A stretch of 18,409 nucleotides of DNA from Desulfovibrio sp. UBA6121 (GTDB lineage Bacteria; Desulfobacterota; Desulfovibrionia; Desulfovibrionales; Desulfovibrionaceae). The stretch covers positions 719 through 19,127 of the forward strand of contig DIVX01000153.1 in the NCBI GenBank assembly GCA_002422505.1, given 5' to 3'. Position numbers and translations under genes: made by a program. The notes beneath the pieces were generated by a model, which saw only the letters and a list, made by a program, of their open reading frames with translations, searched no databases and had not been told where the DNA came from. This document shows positions 6,255 to 14,134 of this stretch, one piece after another (position 1 is the first letter of the stretch; the number at the start of each line of letters is the position of its first letter).

Positions 6255-7244
6255 ATGTATATCGTCACCGGCGGCGCGGGCTTCATCGGCAGCGCCATGA
6301 TCTGGAAACTCAACCAGATGGGCATCGACGACATCCTCGTGGTGGATAATCTGGCCAGCACGGACAAGTGGAAGAACCTTGTGAATCTGCGCTACACAGA
6401 TTACCTGCACCGCGACCGCTTTCTTAAGATGGTGGCGGGGGAGGGCGATCCCTTCGGCGTAACGGGCATCATCCACATGGGGGCGTGCTCCAGCACAACC
6501 GAGCGCGACGCGGATTTCCTGATGGAGAACAACACGCGCTACACCCAGGTTTTGTGCCGCTACGCCCTGGCCCACGGCGCGCGCTTCTTGAACGCTTCCA
6601 GCGCGGCCACCTACGGCGGCGGCGAGTTCGGCTTTTCCGACGACCACGCGGGCCTGGGCAGGCTCAAGCCGCTTAACATGTACGGCTACTCCAAGCAGCT
6701 CTTCGACCTCTGGGCGCAGCGCGCGGGCGTGCTGGACAAGATCGCCTGTATCAAGTTCTTCAACGTTTTCGGCCCCAATGAGTACCACAAGGGCGACATG
6801 CGCAGCGTCATCTGCAAGGCCTATGCGCAGATTTTGGAACGCGGGCAGATGCGCCTGTTCCGCTCCTACAAAAAGCAGTACCCGGACGGCGGGCAGATGC
6901 GCGATTTCGTGTACATCAAGGACTGCGTCGACATCCTCTGGTGGCTGCTGGAACACCCGGAAGCCAACGGCGTCATCAATGTTGGCACCGGAATTGCTCG
7001 TACCTGGAACGATCTGGCCAAGGCGGTGTTCCTGGCCATGGGAAAAAGCCCCGATATCGAGTACATCGACATGCCCGAGAGCATCCGCGACAAGTACCAG
7101 TATTTGACCCGCGCGGAGATGGGCAAGCTTCGGGCCCTGGGCTACACGGCGGAGTTCCGCTCCCTGGAAGACGGCGTGAAGGATTACGTGACCGGCTACC
7201 TGGCCAAGGACGACGCCTACCTGGATTCCAGGAAGGGTAAATAA
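6255..7244 (+). CDS. hldD: ADP-L-glycero-D-manno-heptose 6-epimerase
   Basis: This 329-residue enzyme converts ADP-D-glycero-D-manno-heptose to ADP-L-glycero-D-manno-heptose, the last step in making the heptose donor for the LPS inner core, in the cytoplasm. It is an extended short-chain dehydrogenase: the NADP-binding GGAGFIG is at residues 6-12, the catalytic serine in ASSAATYG (115-116) and the YxxxK pair at Y143 and K147 (MYGYSK). The region NVFGPNEYHKGDMRSV is typical of the HldD/RfaD branch and separates it from UDP-galactose epimerases. Length is normal. ATG 6255 follows AAGGAG. lptD starts 19 bases after its stop, so both are likely transcribed together. Confidence 0.95.
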   Translation: MYIVTGGAGFIGSAMIWKLNQMGIDDILVVDNLASTDKWKNLVNLRYTDYLHRDRFLKMVAGEGDPFGVTGIIHMGACSSTTERDADFLMENNTRYTQVLCRYALAHGARFLNASSAATYGGGEFGFSDDHAGLGRLKPLNMYGYSKQLFDLWAQRAGVLDKIACIKFFNVFGPNEYHKGDMRSVICKAYAQILERGQMRLFRSYKKQYPDGGQMRDFVYIKDCVDILWWLLEHPEANGVINVGTGIARTWNDLAKAVFLAMGKSPDIEYIDMPESIRDKYQYLTRAEMGKLRALGYTAEFRSLEDGVKDYVTGYLAKDDAYLDSRKGK

Positions 7245-7263
7245 ACCAAGGAACGAGAATAGG

Positions 7264-9912
7264 TTGAAGCGTAAGCGGCTCGTCATCTTCCTGGCTTTGG
7301 GGCTTTTCTTGAGCTCCCTGGCCGGACCTGCGCAGGCGCAGCCCGGAGACTCCGACAGCGGAATTCCCGAGGTGCGTTTGCCTGTGACGCCGCCGCCAAA
7401 GGATCTGAAGACCACGGCGACCCAGGTGCGCCAAGTGCGCCTGGACATCAAGACCGTCGTCAGCCCCGCCGCGCCCGACTTCGCCAAAAGCGTCGAGATT
7501 CCGACGGCTGCGCAGCCCGCGCTGCCGGTGTTTGACGAGAAACAGTTGCTGGGGCAGATAGCCGCGCCGCCGCCGCCGCCCAATTTCCCCGGCATGACAA
7601 CCAACGGACCAGAGCTGCGCATGGGCGTTACCCCGCCGGGGGCCGCTGCGAACGGCGGCAATGGCGCGGGCCAGAACGTCATGCCCGTGGGCGGGCAGGA
7701 GCAGTGGAACCTCGCGGCGGACCGCATCATCGGCCAGCACAGCAGCGAGTACCTGGAGGCCGTGGGCGGGGCCACCCTGGTGCGCGGCCTCAACAGCCTC
7801 AAGGCCGACTTCATCCGCTATTACCAGGCCAGCCGCTGGGTGGTGCTGCGCGGCAACGTGCGCGTGCTTTGGGAGGGCGATGTGCTGGAGGCGGAGGAAG
7901 CCGAGTTCGACCTCACCACCATGCAGGGCTGGCTCAAGCGCGGCAGGATCTTTGTCAGCAAGTCGAATGTGCATGTGGAAACGGCCTTTGCCCGCAAGTA
8001 CGGCGCATCCACCTACCGGTTCCAGAACGCCAAGTTCACCGCCTGCGATGGCGAAACCCCAGCCTGGTCCTTCACGGCGGAGGAAGGCGACCTGGACCTG
8101 GAGGGCCGCACCCAGCTTTGGGGCTCGCGCTTCAACGTACTGGACAAGCCCGTGGCCTACTCGCCGTACCTTTCGTTGCCGGGCAGCGGCAAACGTCAGA
8201 GCGGATTGCTTATTCCTGAAATTTCGCGCAGCGAGCAGCGCGGTTACGTCGTCAACCAAGCCTATTACCACGTCATTGATGAAGAGCGCGACCTGACCTT
8301 CTACGAGAACGCCATGAGCAGCCGGGGGCTGATGCAGGGCCTGCAATATCGCCACGCGGAAAACAGCCGCACCAAGGGCGACTGGCGCATGGACTTCTTG
8401 CACGACCGCAAGGCGGCCTCCAAAGGCAGCGACGAGGAAGACTACCTGCAAAATGACGGACTGACGCGGCCCAACCGCAACCGCTGGTGGCTGCGCAGCA
8501 AGTACGACGGCTTCGTGGTGGAGCCGGAGTGGACTTTCAAGCTCGACCTGGACATGGTGAGCGACCAGAACTACCTGCGCGAGTTCAACTCCGGCGCTTC
8601 GGGCTACGACCTTAGCCGCAAGTCTTTTCTTGCGGAGTTCGGCCGCGACATCGAAGTGGCCGACTCGCTTACCCGCACCAGCACGGCCTATGTCTCGCGC
8701 AGCTGGGACAAGTACGGGCTTACCGCCAAGGTGGCCTGGATTCAGAACCTGGCCTACATGAACGGCAACAACTCCGCTTCCCTGAACCCGACCACCCAGA
8801 GCCTGCCGGAGATCAACGCCTTCGCCTTCAAGGATTCCCTGGCGGGCACTCCCTTCGACCTGGAGGCCTCTGGCCGTTTCAACTATTTCTGGCGCGATTA
8901 CGGCACCCGCGGCATGCGCACGGACCTGCACCCCACGTTGAGCCTGCCCCTGAATTACGGCCCGGTGACGCTCATTCCCAGTGCGGGCCTGCGCAACACG
9001 GCCTACAGCGTGGGCAGCTACGCCAACGAGCCCAGCACCACCACCACCAATTCGACTCCCGCCCGCACCATGTATGAACTGGGCTTCACCGGCTTTACGG
9101 AATTTTCCCGGGTGTTCCAGCTGGAGGGAGCCGGTCTGGCCGCCACCAAGGAAAACATCGGCAAATCGGAGTGGGGGGCTCTGCGCCACAGCGTAACGCC
9201 TCGTCTGGAGTTCGCCTATGTGCCAGCTCCTAAATCGCAGGACCGCCTGCCCTATTTCGACACTCTGGACCGCGTGACGCGCCAGAACAAGATCACCTAC
9301 TCCATAACCAACGTGCTCGACCGCAAACGCACCAGCGTGGTGGCCGGGGCCGGGCCGCAGGGCGGCAACTCCACCATCCCGGTCAACTCCACAGACTACC
9401 TGGACTTCTTCAGCCTGCGCCTGGAACAGTCCTACGACCGCGACGAGGCCGCCCGCACCGATGAGCTGGGAATCTACGCCAAGCGCCCCTTCTCCGACAT
9501 CATGACCGAGGTGGCCGTGCGCCCGGAGAAGTACATCACCTTGAGCTCCAAGACCTACTACTCGCCCTACCTCAAGCGCCCCACGGAGCACGAGCACATG
9601 CTGACCCTGACCAAGGAAAAGCTGGGCGAAATACGTTTCGGGCACGACTATCTCTATCCCATCAGCGAATACACGCGCCAGCGCTCGGACGACGTGCAGG
9701 TGCTGACCCTGGGCGCGGACTATCAGCTCACCGAGAAGCTCAAGATCGTCAGCGACTACCGCTACGACATCGCCGGGCATTCCGATCTGGAGAAGAGCGC
9801 GGGCCTGGTGTGGACCGACCAGTGCTACGAGCTCCAGCTGCGCTACTCGCGCAAGCCCAGCGACCAGAACATCGAGCTGCGCTTCAACCTGCTTGATTTC
9901 GGCAAGCCCTAA
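7264..9912 (+). CDS. lptD: LPS-assembly protein LptD (outer membrane)
   Basis: This 882-residue protein is the outer-membrane part of the LPS transport bridge; with the lipoprotein LptE it places LPS in the outer leaflet. It has a signal peptide (MKRKRLVIFLALGLFLSSLAGPAQA), then a Pro/Gly-rich stretch (about 27-145). The periplasmic OstA-type jelly-roll follows (about 148-330, starting WNLAADRI), then a long beta-barrel with many aromatic strand ends, finishing in ELRFNLLDFGKP. The only cysteines are C261 in the jelly-roll and C854 near the C-terminus. They match in position the inter-domain disulfide known from E. coli LptD, which has two such bonds. The start is TTG 7264, with AAGGA (7248-7252) 11 bases upstream; no ATG or GTG would keep the signal peptide intact. 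mutL follows after 15 bases. Confidence 0.93.
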   Translation: MKRKRLVIFLALGLFLSSLAGPAQAQPGDSDSGIPEVRLPVTPPPKDLKTTATQVRQVRLDIKTVVSPAAPDFAKSVEIPTAAQPALPVFDEKQLLGQIAAPPPPPNFPGMTTNGPELRMGVTPPGAAANGGNGAGQNVMPVGGQEQWNLAADRIIGQHSSEYLEAVGGATLVRGLNSLKADFIRYYQASRWVVLRGNVRVLWEGDVLEAEEAEFDLTTMQGWLKRGRIFVSKSNVHVETAFARKYGASTYRFQNAKFTACDGETPAWSFTAEEGDLDLEGRTQLWGSRFNVLDKPVAYSPYLSLPGSGKRQSGLLIPEISRSEQRGYVVNQAYYHVIDEERDLTFYENAMSSRGLMQGLQYRHAENSRTKGDWRMDFLHDRKAASKGSDEEDYLQNDGLTRPNRNRWWLRSKYDGFVVEPEWTFKLDLDMVSDQNYLREFNSGASGYDLSRKSFLAEFGRDIEVADSLTRTSTAYVSRSWDKYGLTAKVAWIQNLAYMNGNNSASLNPTTQSLPEINAFAFKDSLAGTPFDLEASGRFNYFWRDYGTRGMRTDLHPTLSLPLNYGPVTLIPSAGLRNTAYSVGSYANEPSTTTTNSTPARTMYELGFTGFTEFSRVFQLEGAGLAATKENIGKSEWGALRHSVTPRLEFAYVPAPKSQDRLPYFDTLDRVTRQNKITYSITNVLDRKRTSVVAGAGPQGGNSTIPVNSTDYLDFFSLRLEQSYDRDEAARTDELGIYAKRPFSDIMTEVAVRPEKYITLSSKTYYSPYLKRPTEHEHMLTLTKEKLGEIRFGHDYLYPISEYTRQRSDDVQVLTLGADYQLTEKLKIVSDYRYDIAGHSDLEKSAGLVWTDQCYELQLRYSRKPSDQNIELRFNLLDFGKP

Positions 9913-9927
9913 GGGCATCGTAGGCGC

Positions 9928-11868
9928 ATGACGCGCCGCACCATCACCCTGCTCCCGGAAACCCTGCGCAACCAAATCGCCGCCGGCGAGGTGGTGGAGC
10001 GCCCGGCCAGCGTGCTCAAGGAACTTGTGGAAAACAGCCTGGACGCGGGCGCCTCGCGCATCGACGTGGTGCTGGAGGGCGGCGGCGTGTCCCGGCTCAT
10101 GGTGGCCGACGACGGCGACGGCATCCCGGCGGACGAGCTGGCCCTGGCCGTTACCCGCCACGCCACCAGCAAGCTCAAGAGCGCGGCGGATCTTTTCGCC
10201 GTCTCCAGCTTCGGCTTCCGGGGCGAGGCCCTGCCGAGCATCGCCTCTGTCTCGCATGTGCTGCTCACCTCCCGCGCGCGGGAGGCCGACGAGGCCGCCC
10301 GCATCGAGGTGGAGCACGGAACCCTGGTGGCCGAAGGCCCGGCGGCGCTGGCTGCGGGCACCCGCGTGGAAATGCGCAGGCTGTTCGCCAGCACTCCGGC
10401 GCGGCTCAAGTTTTTGCGCACAGAAGCCACCGAGGCCAAGCGCTGCCAGGAGGCGCTGATGCGCATGGCCCTGGCCCGGCCCGACGTGGCTTTTTCCCTG
10501 GTCAGCGGCGGGCGCGAGCTGTTCCGCCTGCCCGGCGGGCAAAGTCTTGCCGAGCGCCTGGACCGCTTTTGGCCCCAGGCGGTGACGAACGGCCTGGTGG
10601 AGTTCCAGCGCAGCCGCGACGGGCTGAACGCGCGCGGCCTGGCCGGGCGGCCCTCCCACGCGCAGAACCGCGCCGACCGCATGCTTTTCTACGTCAACGG
10701 CCGCCCCGTGCAGGACCGCCTGCTGATGCGCGCCGCGCGCGACGCCTACAAGGGCCGCCTGCTTTCCGGCGAGTATCCGCAGGTGTTGCTGTTCCTCGAC
10801 CTGCCGCCGGAAGAGGTGGACGTGAACGTGCACCCCTCCAAAATGGAAGTGCGCTTCCGCGACGAGGGCGCGGTGTTCTCCCTGGTGCGCTGGGCCTTGG
10901 AGCCCGTGGCCGGGGTGGAAGCCCTGGCCGAGGCCCCGGCAGGCTACGCAACGCCCGGCTTTGGCCAGGCAGGCGGCGAGCCTGGCGGTCCCATCGGCGG
11001 TCCAGTCGGCGGTCCAGTCGGCGGCGTCGGCAACGGGGGAGAGGGCGGTCCAGTCGGCGGCGGCTTTGCCCAGGGTTTTGCAAGCCCGCCGTCCGGCGGC
11101 TGGCAGCGCTCTGGCGGTTGGCAGGAGCCCAGCGCCCCGCCGCGCCTGAACGCCTACAAGGATTTTCTCGCCCCGCAGGCGGAGCGTTTTGTGCCCCTGC
11201 CCGTAACGCCCGGCGTTGTTGCAGCGGGCGGCGGCTCGCCCGGCGCAGACCACTGCGCTTCCGCGCCGCAGCCCGGCGCGGTGGAGCCTGGTCTGGCTGC
11301 GGCAACGCCGCGCACCCTCTCGCGGGAGGGGCTGGAATATCTGGGCCAGGTGGCCGATACCTACCTGGTGCTGCGCCAGGGCGGCGGGCGGCTGGTTATA
11401 GTGGACCAGCACGCGGCCCACGAGCGCGTGATTCTGGAGAACATGCGCCGGGCGCGCAGCGCGGGCCATTCCCAGCCCCTGGCCGTGCCCTTGCCCCTTT
11501 CCCTGCACCCGGCGGAGGCCCTGCGCCTGGCCGAGCTGGAGGGCGAGCTGCGCGAGGTGGGCTTTGTGCTGGAGCAGCAGGGCGAGACGCTCCTGGTGCG
11601 CGGGGTTCCGCCCAGCCTGCCCGCTGGCAAGGCCGTGCAGCACCTGCGCGAGATCTTGGACGAGCAGTCCGACGGGCTCACTTCCCTGTGGACGCTGTTG
11701 TCCTGCAAGTCGGCCATCAAGGCCGGGCAGGCCCTGGCCCTGGACGAGGCCCTGGCCCTCTTGGAGGCCTGGCTGGACGCGCCGGAACGCGAGCACTGCC
11801 CCCATGGCAGGCCGGTGGTGGTTTCCTTTGGCGAGGCCGACCTGGAGCGCCTTTTTAAGCGCAAATAG
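9928..11868 (+). CDS. mutL: DNA mismatch repair protein MutL
   Basis: This 646-residue protein links mismatch recognition by MutS to strand removal. The N-terminal GHKL ATPase domain (about 1-330) shows NQIAAGEVVERPASVLKELV, ENSLDAGAS, DDGDGI and FGFRGEALPSIASV, all conserved ATP-binding motifs. The C-terminal dimer domain (about 450-646) holds the endonuclease motif DQHA-x2-E-x4-E at D493 to E504 (DQHAAHERVILE), plus SCKSAIKAG and CPHGRPVV. It should therefore nick DNA itself, as MutL does in bacteria lacking the Dam/MutH system. The linker (about 330-460) is Gly/Pro-rich and contains a 12-base repeat. The ATG at 9928 gives the usual start, although the ribosome site is weak and translation may be coupled to lptD. 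Confidence 0.95.
   Translation: MTRRTITLLPETLRNQIAAGEVVERPASVLKELVENSLDAGASRIDVVLEGGGVSRLMVADDGDGIPADELALAVTRHATSKLKSAADLFAVSSFGFRGEALPSIASVSHVLLTSRAREADEAARIEVEHGTLVAEGPAALAAGTRVEMRRLFASTPARLKFLRTEATEAKRCQEALMRMALARPDVAFSLVSGGRELFRLPGGQSLAERLDRFWPQAVTNGLVEFQRSRDGLNARGLAGRPSHAQNRADRMLFYVNGRPVQDRLLMRAARDAYKGRLLSGEYPQVLLFLDLPPEEVDVNVHPSKMEVRFRDEGAVFSLVRWALEPVAGVEALAEAPAGYATPGFGQAGGEPGGPIGGPVGGPVGGVGNGGEGGPVGGGFAQGFASPPSGGWQRSGGWQEPSAPPRLNAYKDFLAPQAERFVPLPVTPGVVAAGGGSPGADHCASAPQPGAVEPGLAAATPRTLSREGLEYLGQVADTYLVLRQGGGRLVIVDQHAAHERVILENMRRARSAGHSQPLAVPLPLSLHPAEALRLAELEGELREVGFVLEQQGETLLVRGVPPSLPAGKAVQHLREILDEQSDGLTSLWTLLSCKSAIKAGQALALDEALALLEAWLDAPEREHCPHGRPVVVSFGEADLERLFKRK
10984..11055 (+). repeat. 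12-bp in-frame repeat in the MutL linker
   Basis: The unit GGCGGTCCAGTC occurs at 10996-11007, 11008-11019 and 11044-11055, with a variant copy at 10984-10995. Each unit encodes Gly-Gly-Pro-Val or -Ile. Changes in copy number would keep the frame and alter only linker length. Confidence 0.8.
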
Positions 11869-11879
11869 CACAAATCGTG

Positions 11880-11908
11880 TTGCGTAATTCGCTCCAGGCG
11901 GGTGTACT
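11880..11908 (+). promoter_or_regulatory. Weak promoter candidate for alr
   Basis: TTGCGT (11880-11885) and TGTACT (11903-11908) are 17 bases apart, but each matches the consensus only in part. A second candidate, CTGCCA and GATACT with 16 bases between them, lies further down. The 130-base gap between mutL and alr has no clear terminator, so read-through from mutL is also possible. Confidence 0.3.
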
Positions 11909-11998
11909 GTTCTTGCGTACCATGCCAATCTCTGCCAATGTGCCCTCCGCGCCGATACTTCTTTTTCCTGAGATTCTGGCGCAGGAGAGTTTTGCCTC

Positions 11999-13135
11999 AT
12001 GAGCATTTTGCACAACAAGTTTGAAGTCCGCATCCGTCTTGCGGCCATTCGGGCCAATTACCGCCTGCTTTGCGGCCATGGCAGCCGCGTCATCGGTGTC
12101 ATCAAGGCCGACGCCTACGGGCACGGCCTGTGCGAAGTGGCCCAGGCCCTGGCCCAGGAAGGCTGCGACACCTTCGCCATCGGCTCCGTGGAGGAGGGCG
12201 CGGCCCTGCGCCAGTATCTGCGCGGCGCGGGCATCAAGGCGCGCATCCTTTCGCTGCTCGGCCCGGTGGATGCCGAGGACTACTCCCTGCTGTGGGACTA
12301 CGAAATCATCCCCTTCGTGGGCACCTTCCGCCAGTTGGAAACCCTGGCCGGACAGGCCGCGCGTGCGGGCAAGGGCCTGCCCATCTCCCTTAAGTTCGAT
12401 ACCGGCATGGCCCGCCTGGGCTTTGTGGCCGAGGACATTCCCCGTTTGGTGGACCGCCTGCGCGAGGCCCCGCTGGTGCGGCCGGTCATGGCCAGCTCGC
12501 ACCTGGCCACGGCGGACGACCCCGAGGCTGTAGGCGTGGTCATGGGCCAGGCCGGGCTGTTTGAAGACATGCTGGCCGCCCTGAACAAGGCCGGGTTCCC
12601 GGTGGAGGCCAATCTGGCCAACTCCGCAGGCATTTTGGCCCACCACAAATTGCACCACCAAAGCCAGCGCGGCGGCATTGCGCTTTACGGGGCCAATCCC
12701 TTTGCAGGCACCGCCTGGGAGCACCTGGGCCGTGGGCTTACCCCGGCCATGGAGGTGCGCACCAAGATTGTGACTGTGCACGCCCTCAAAAAAGGGCAAA
12801 CAATCAGCTACGGCGGCACCTACACGGCAGAGCGCAACATGCGCGTGGCCATTGTGGCTGCGGGCTACGCCGACGCCTACAGCCGGGGACTTTCCGGCAG
12901 GGGCGCGCAGATGCTTGTGGCCGGGCGGCGTGCGCCGCAGGTGGGAAGGGTGTGCATGCAGCTGTGCGCCTGCGACGTGAGCGATATTCCGGAAGCGCGC
13001 GCCGGTGACTGGGCCGTGCTTTTGGGCGGCTCCGGGCCGCTGGCCATCTCCGCCGAGGAGCTGGCCTCCTGGTGGGGCACCATTTCCTATGAGGTGTTCT
13101 GCCTCTTGGGCATGAACCGTCGGGTTTTCGTCTAG
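11999..13135 (+). CDS. alr: Alanine racemase
   Basis: This 378-residue PLP enzyme interconverts L- and D-alanine and supplies D-Ala for peptidoglycan. The N-terminal barrel carries the PLP lysine K36 in VIKADAYGHG; KFDTGMARLGF and SSHLATAD are typical later motifs. The catalytic tyrosine of the second active-site base is Y271 in ISYGGTYTA, and SYEVFCLLG near the C-terminus provides the substrate-entry tyrosine. Length is standard. ATG 11999 follows AGGAGAG at a spacing of about 9 bases. One unusual point is the segment RVCMQLCACDV: most family members have Asp directly after this methionine, here it is Gln (Q321). Confidence 0.94.
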   Translation: MSILHNKFEVRIRLAAIRANYRLLCGHGSRVIGVIKADAYGHGLCEVAQALAQEGCDTFAIGSVEEGAALRQYLRGAGIKARILSLLGPVDAEDYSLLWDYEIIPFVGTFRQLETLAGQAARAGKGLPISLKFDTGMARLGFVAEDIPRLVDRLREAPLVRPVMASSHLATADDPEAVGVVMGQAGLFEDMLAALNKAGFPVEANLANSAGILAHHKLHHQSQRGGIALYGANPFAGTAWEHLGRGLTPAMEVRTKIVTVHALKKGQTISYGGTYTAERNMRVAIVAAGYADAYSRGLSGRGAQMLVAGRRAPQVGRVCMQLCACDVSDIPEARAGDWAVLLGGSGPLAISAEELASWWGTISYEVFCLLGMNRRVFV

Positions 13136-13306
13136 CCGCAGCGCGGCGTTACTTTTGAGGCTGGCCCTGGGCGGCCCTCTGGCGGGGCGGCCCTGCTGGG
13201 CGGCGGCCTGGCGCGCGTCCCCGTTGTCTGCCTGTGGTCCGCCTGCCTGTGACCCGCCGGGCGGGCAGGGGCGCCGCCAATCCGCCTACGCGCCGCCGAA
13301 CGGCCT
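13136..13306. other. Intergenic stretch between convergent alr and PilZ genes
   Basis: These 171 bases are very GC-rich, with imperfect GGGCGGCCCT repeats (about 13167-13200) and a short palindromic stretch around 13242-13269 (CCTGCC ... CCCGCCGGGCGGG ... CAGG). No gene is supported. The palindromic part could help end transcription from both sides, but no T-run follows it. Confidence 0.4.
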
Positions 13307-14026
13307 TCAGCTGAGCAGGGTCTGCATGCGTTGCACGTAGCCGTGCAGCAACTGCTCGCTTTCCTCCGTCATATCCACAAACTGGCCGCCCATGGTGATG
13401 CGGCCTTTTTGCTCCTCCACGCGGCGCAGCATGAGCGGGGCCATGAGCGGCTGGCCGCAGCCCAGGTCGCAGCGCAGCACCATGCGTTCGCCGGGTTGGG
13501 CGGCGCGCAGCGGGCTTTTGAGGTTCGAGCGGGCCGCAAAGCTGCATCCGGTGGGGGCCAAATCCAGAAGCACGACGTCGTAATCGCCGAAATGGCCGTG
13601 GATGCTGCCGGGAAGGGTGACGTCCACCCGCTCGGTGCGGCGCAGCACCAGCCGCTCCACGCTGTCCGGGTGGGACAGGAAGAGCAGCGGGGCCGGGGTG
13701 CTCACCCGGTTCACCACCTCGGTGCGAAAGCCGAAGAGCGTGCCCCCGGCGTTCAGCTGGGCCACCACGCCGGGGTTATGCCCCAGGCGGGCGAGGGTGT
13801 CTTGCGGCAGGCGCACCTGCACAATGCTGTAAGCATAGGGCTCCACGCCGACGACCTTGCCCTCGTAGCGCTGGTCCACGCAGAGCAGGCGCAGAAAAAG
13901 CTGATTGCCGACCTTGAGCTGCAAATGCACGCCGGGCAGGCGTTCCACGCGCCGCGCCGCTTCCTGATTGTCTATGGCAGGCTGCCCGTTGCTTTTGGCC
14001 TGCCCGTCTTCATGCTCAACCGCCAT
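13307..14026 (-). CDS. PilZ-domain protein, YcgR-like (probable c-di-GMP effector)
   Basis: This 239-residue protein resembles YcgR-type flagellar brake or adhesion regulators. An N-terminal beta-rich domain (about 30-120, GNQLFLRLLCVDQRYEGKVVGVEPYAYSIVQV) is followed by a PilZ domain (about 125-235). The RxxxR part of the c-di-GMP site is present as R129-R133 (LRRTER). The second motif, normally D/N-x-S-x-x-G, reads DLAPTG (155-160), with alanine in place of serine. Binding is therefore likely but may be weakened. ATG 14024-14026 is preceded by GGAGA. No signal peptide or membrane helix, so it is cytoplasmic. It lies alone on the minus strand between a convergent alr and a PHP gene that ends 108 bases upstream. 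Confidence 0.82.
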   Translation of the reverse strand: MAVEHEDGQAKSNGQPAIDNQEAARRVERLPGVHLQLKVGNQLFLRLLCVDQRYEGKVVGVEPYAYSIVQVRLPQDTLARLGHNPGVVAQLNAGGTLFGFRTEVVNRVSTPAPLLFLSHPDSVERLVLRRTERVDVTLPGSIHGHFGDYDVVLLDLAPTGCSFAARSNLKSPLRAAQPGERMVLRCDLGCGQPLMAPLMLRRVEEQKGRITMGGQFVDMTEESEQLLHGYVQRMQTLLS

Positions 14027-14089
14027 TGGCTGCGTCTCCGTACGTTTCGTAATTTGCGCGGTCTTGGTATCGCCATTACGTATGCGTAC

Positions 14090-14118
14090 TTATTATCCTT
14101 TCGTATGACGGTTTGCAA
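14090..14118 (-). promoter_or_regulatory. Promoter candidate for the PilZ gene
   Basis: On the minus strand TTGCAA (14113-14118) precedes TAATAA (14090-14095) by 17 bases. The better -10 hexamer GATAAT (14092-14097) would leave only 15 bases. The block 14080-14120 is AT-rich compared with its surroundings, which supports a promoter even if the exact hexamers are uncertain. Confidence 0.4.
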
Positions 14119-14134
14119 GTGCTAAATAGCGGAC

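Noticed and set aside
6976..12057. A 1693-codon open frame on the minus strand
   Set aside because: It lies opposite hldD, lptD, mutL and the start of alr, all with clear family motifs. It is the usual stop-free shadow of GC-rich genes and shows no domain.
13149..13547. 132-codon minus-strand frame overlapping the PilZ gene
   Set aside because: It is an Arg/Pro-rich out-of-frame translation overlapping a well-supported gene, with no ribosome site.
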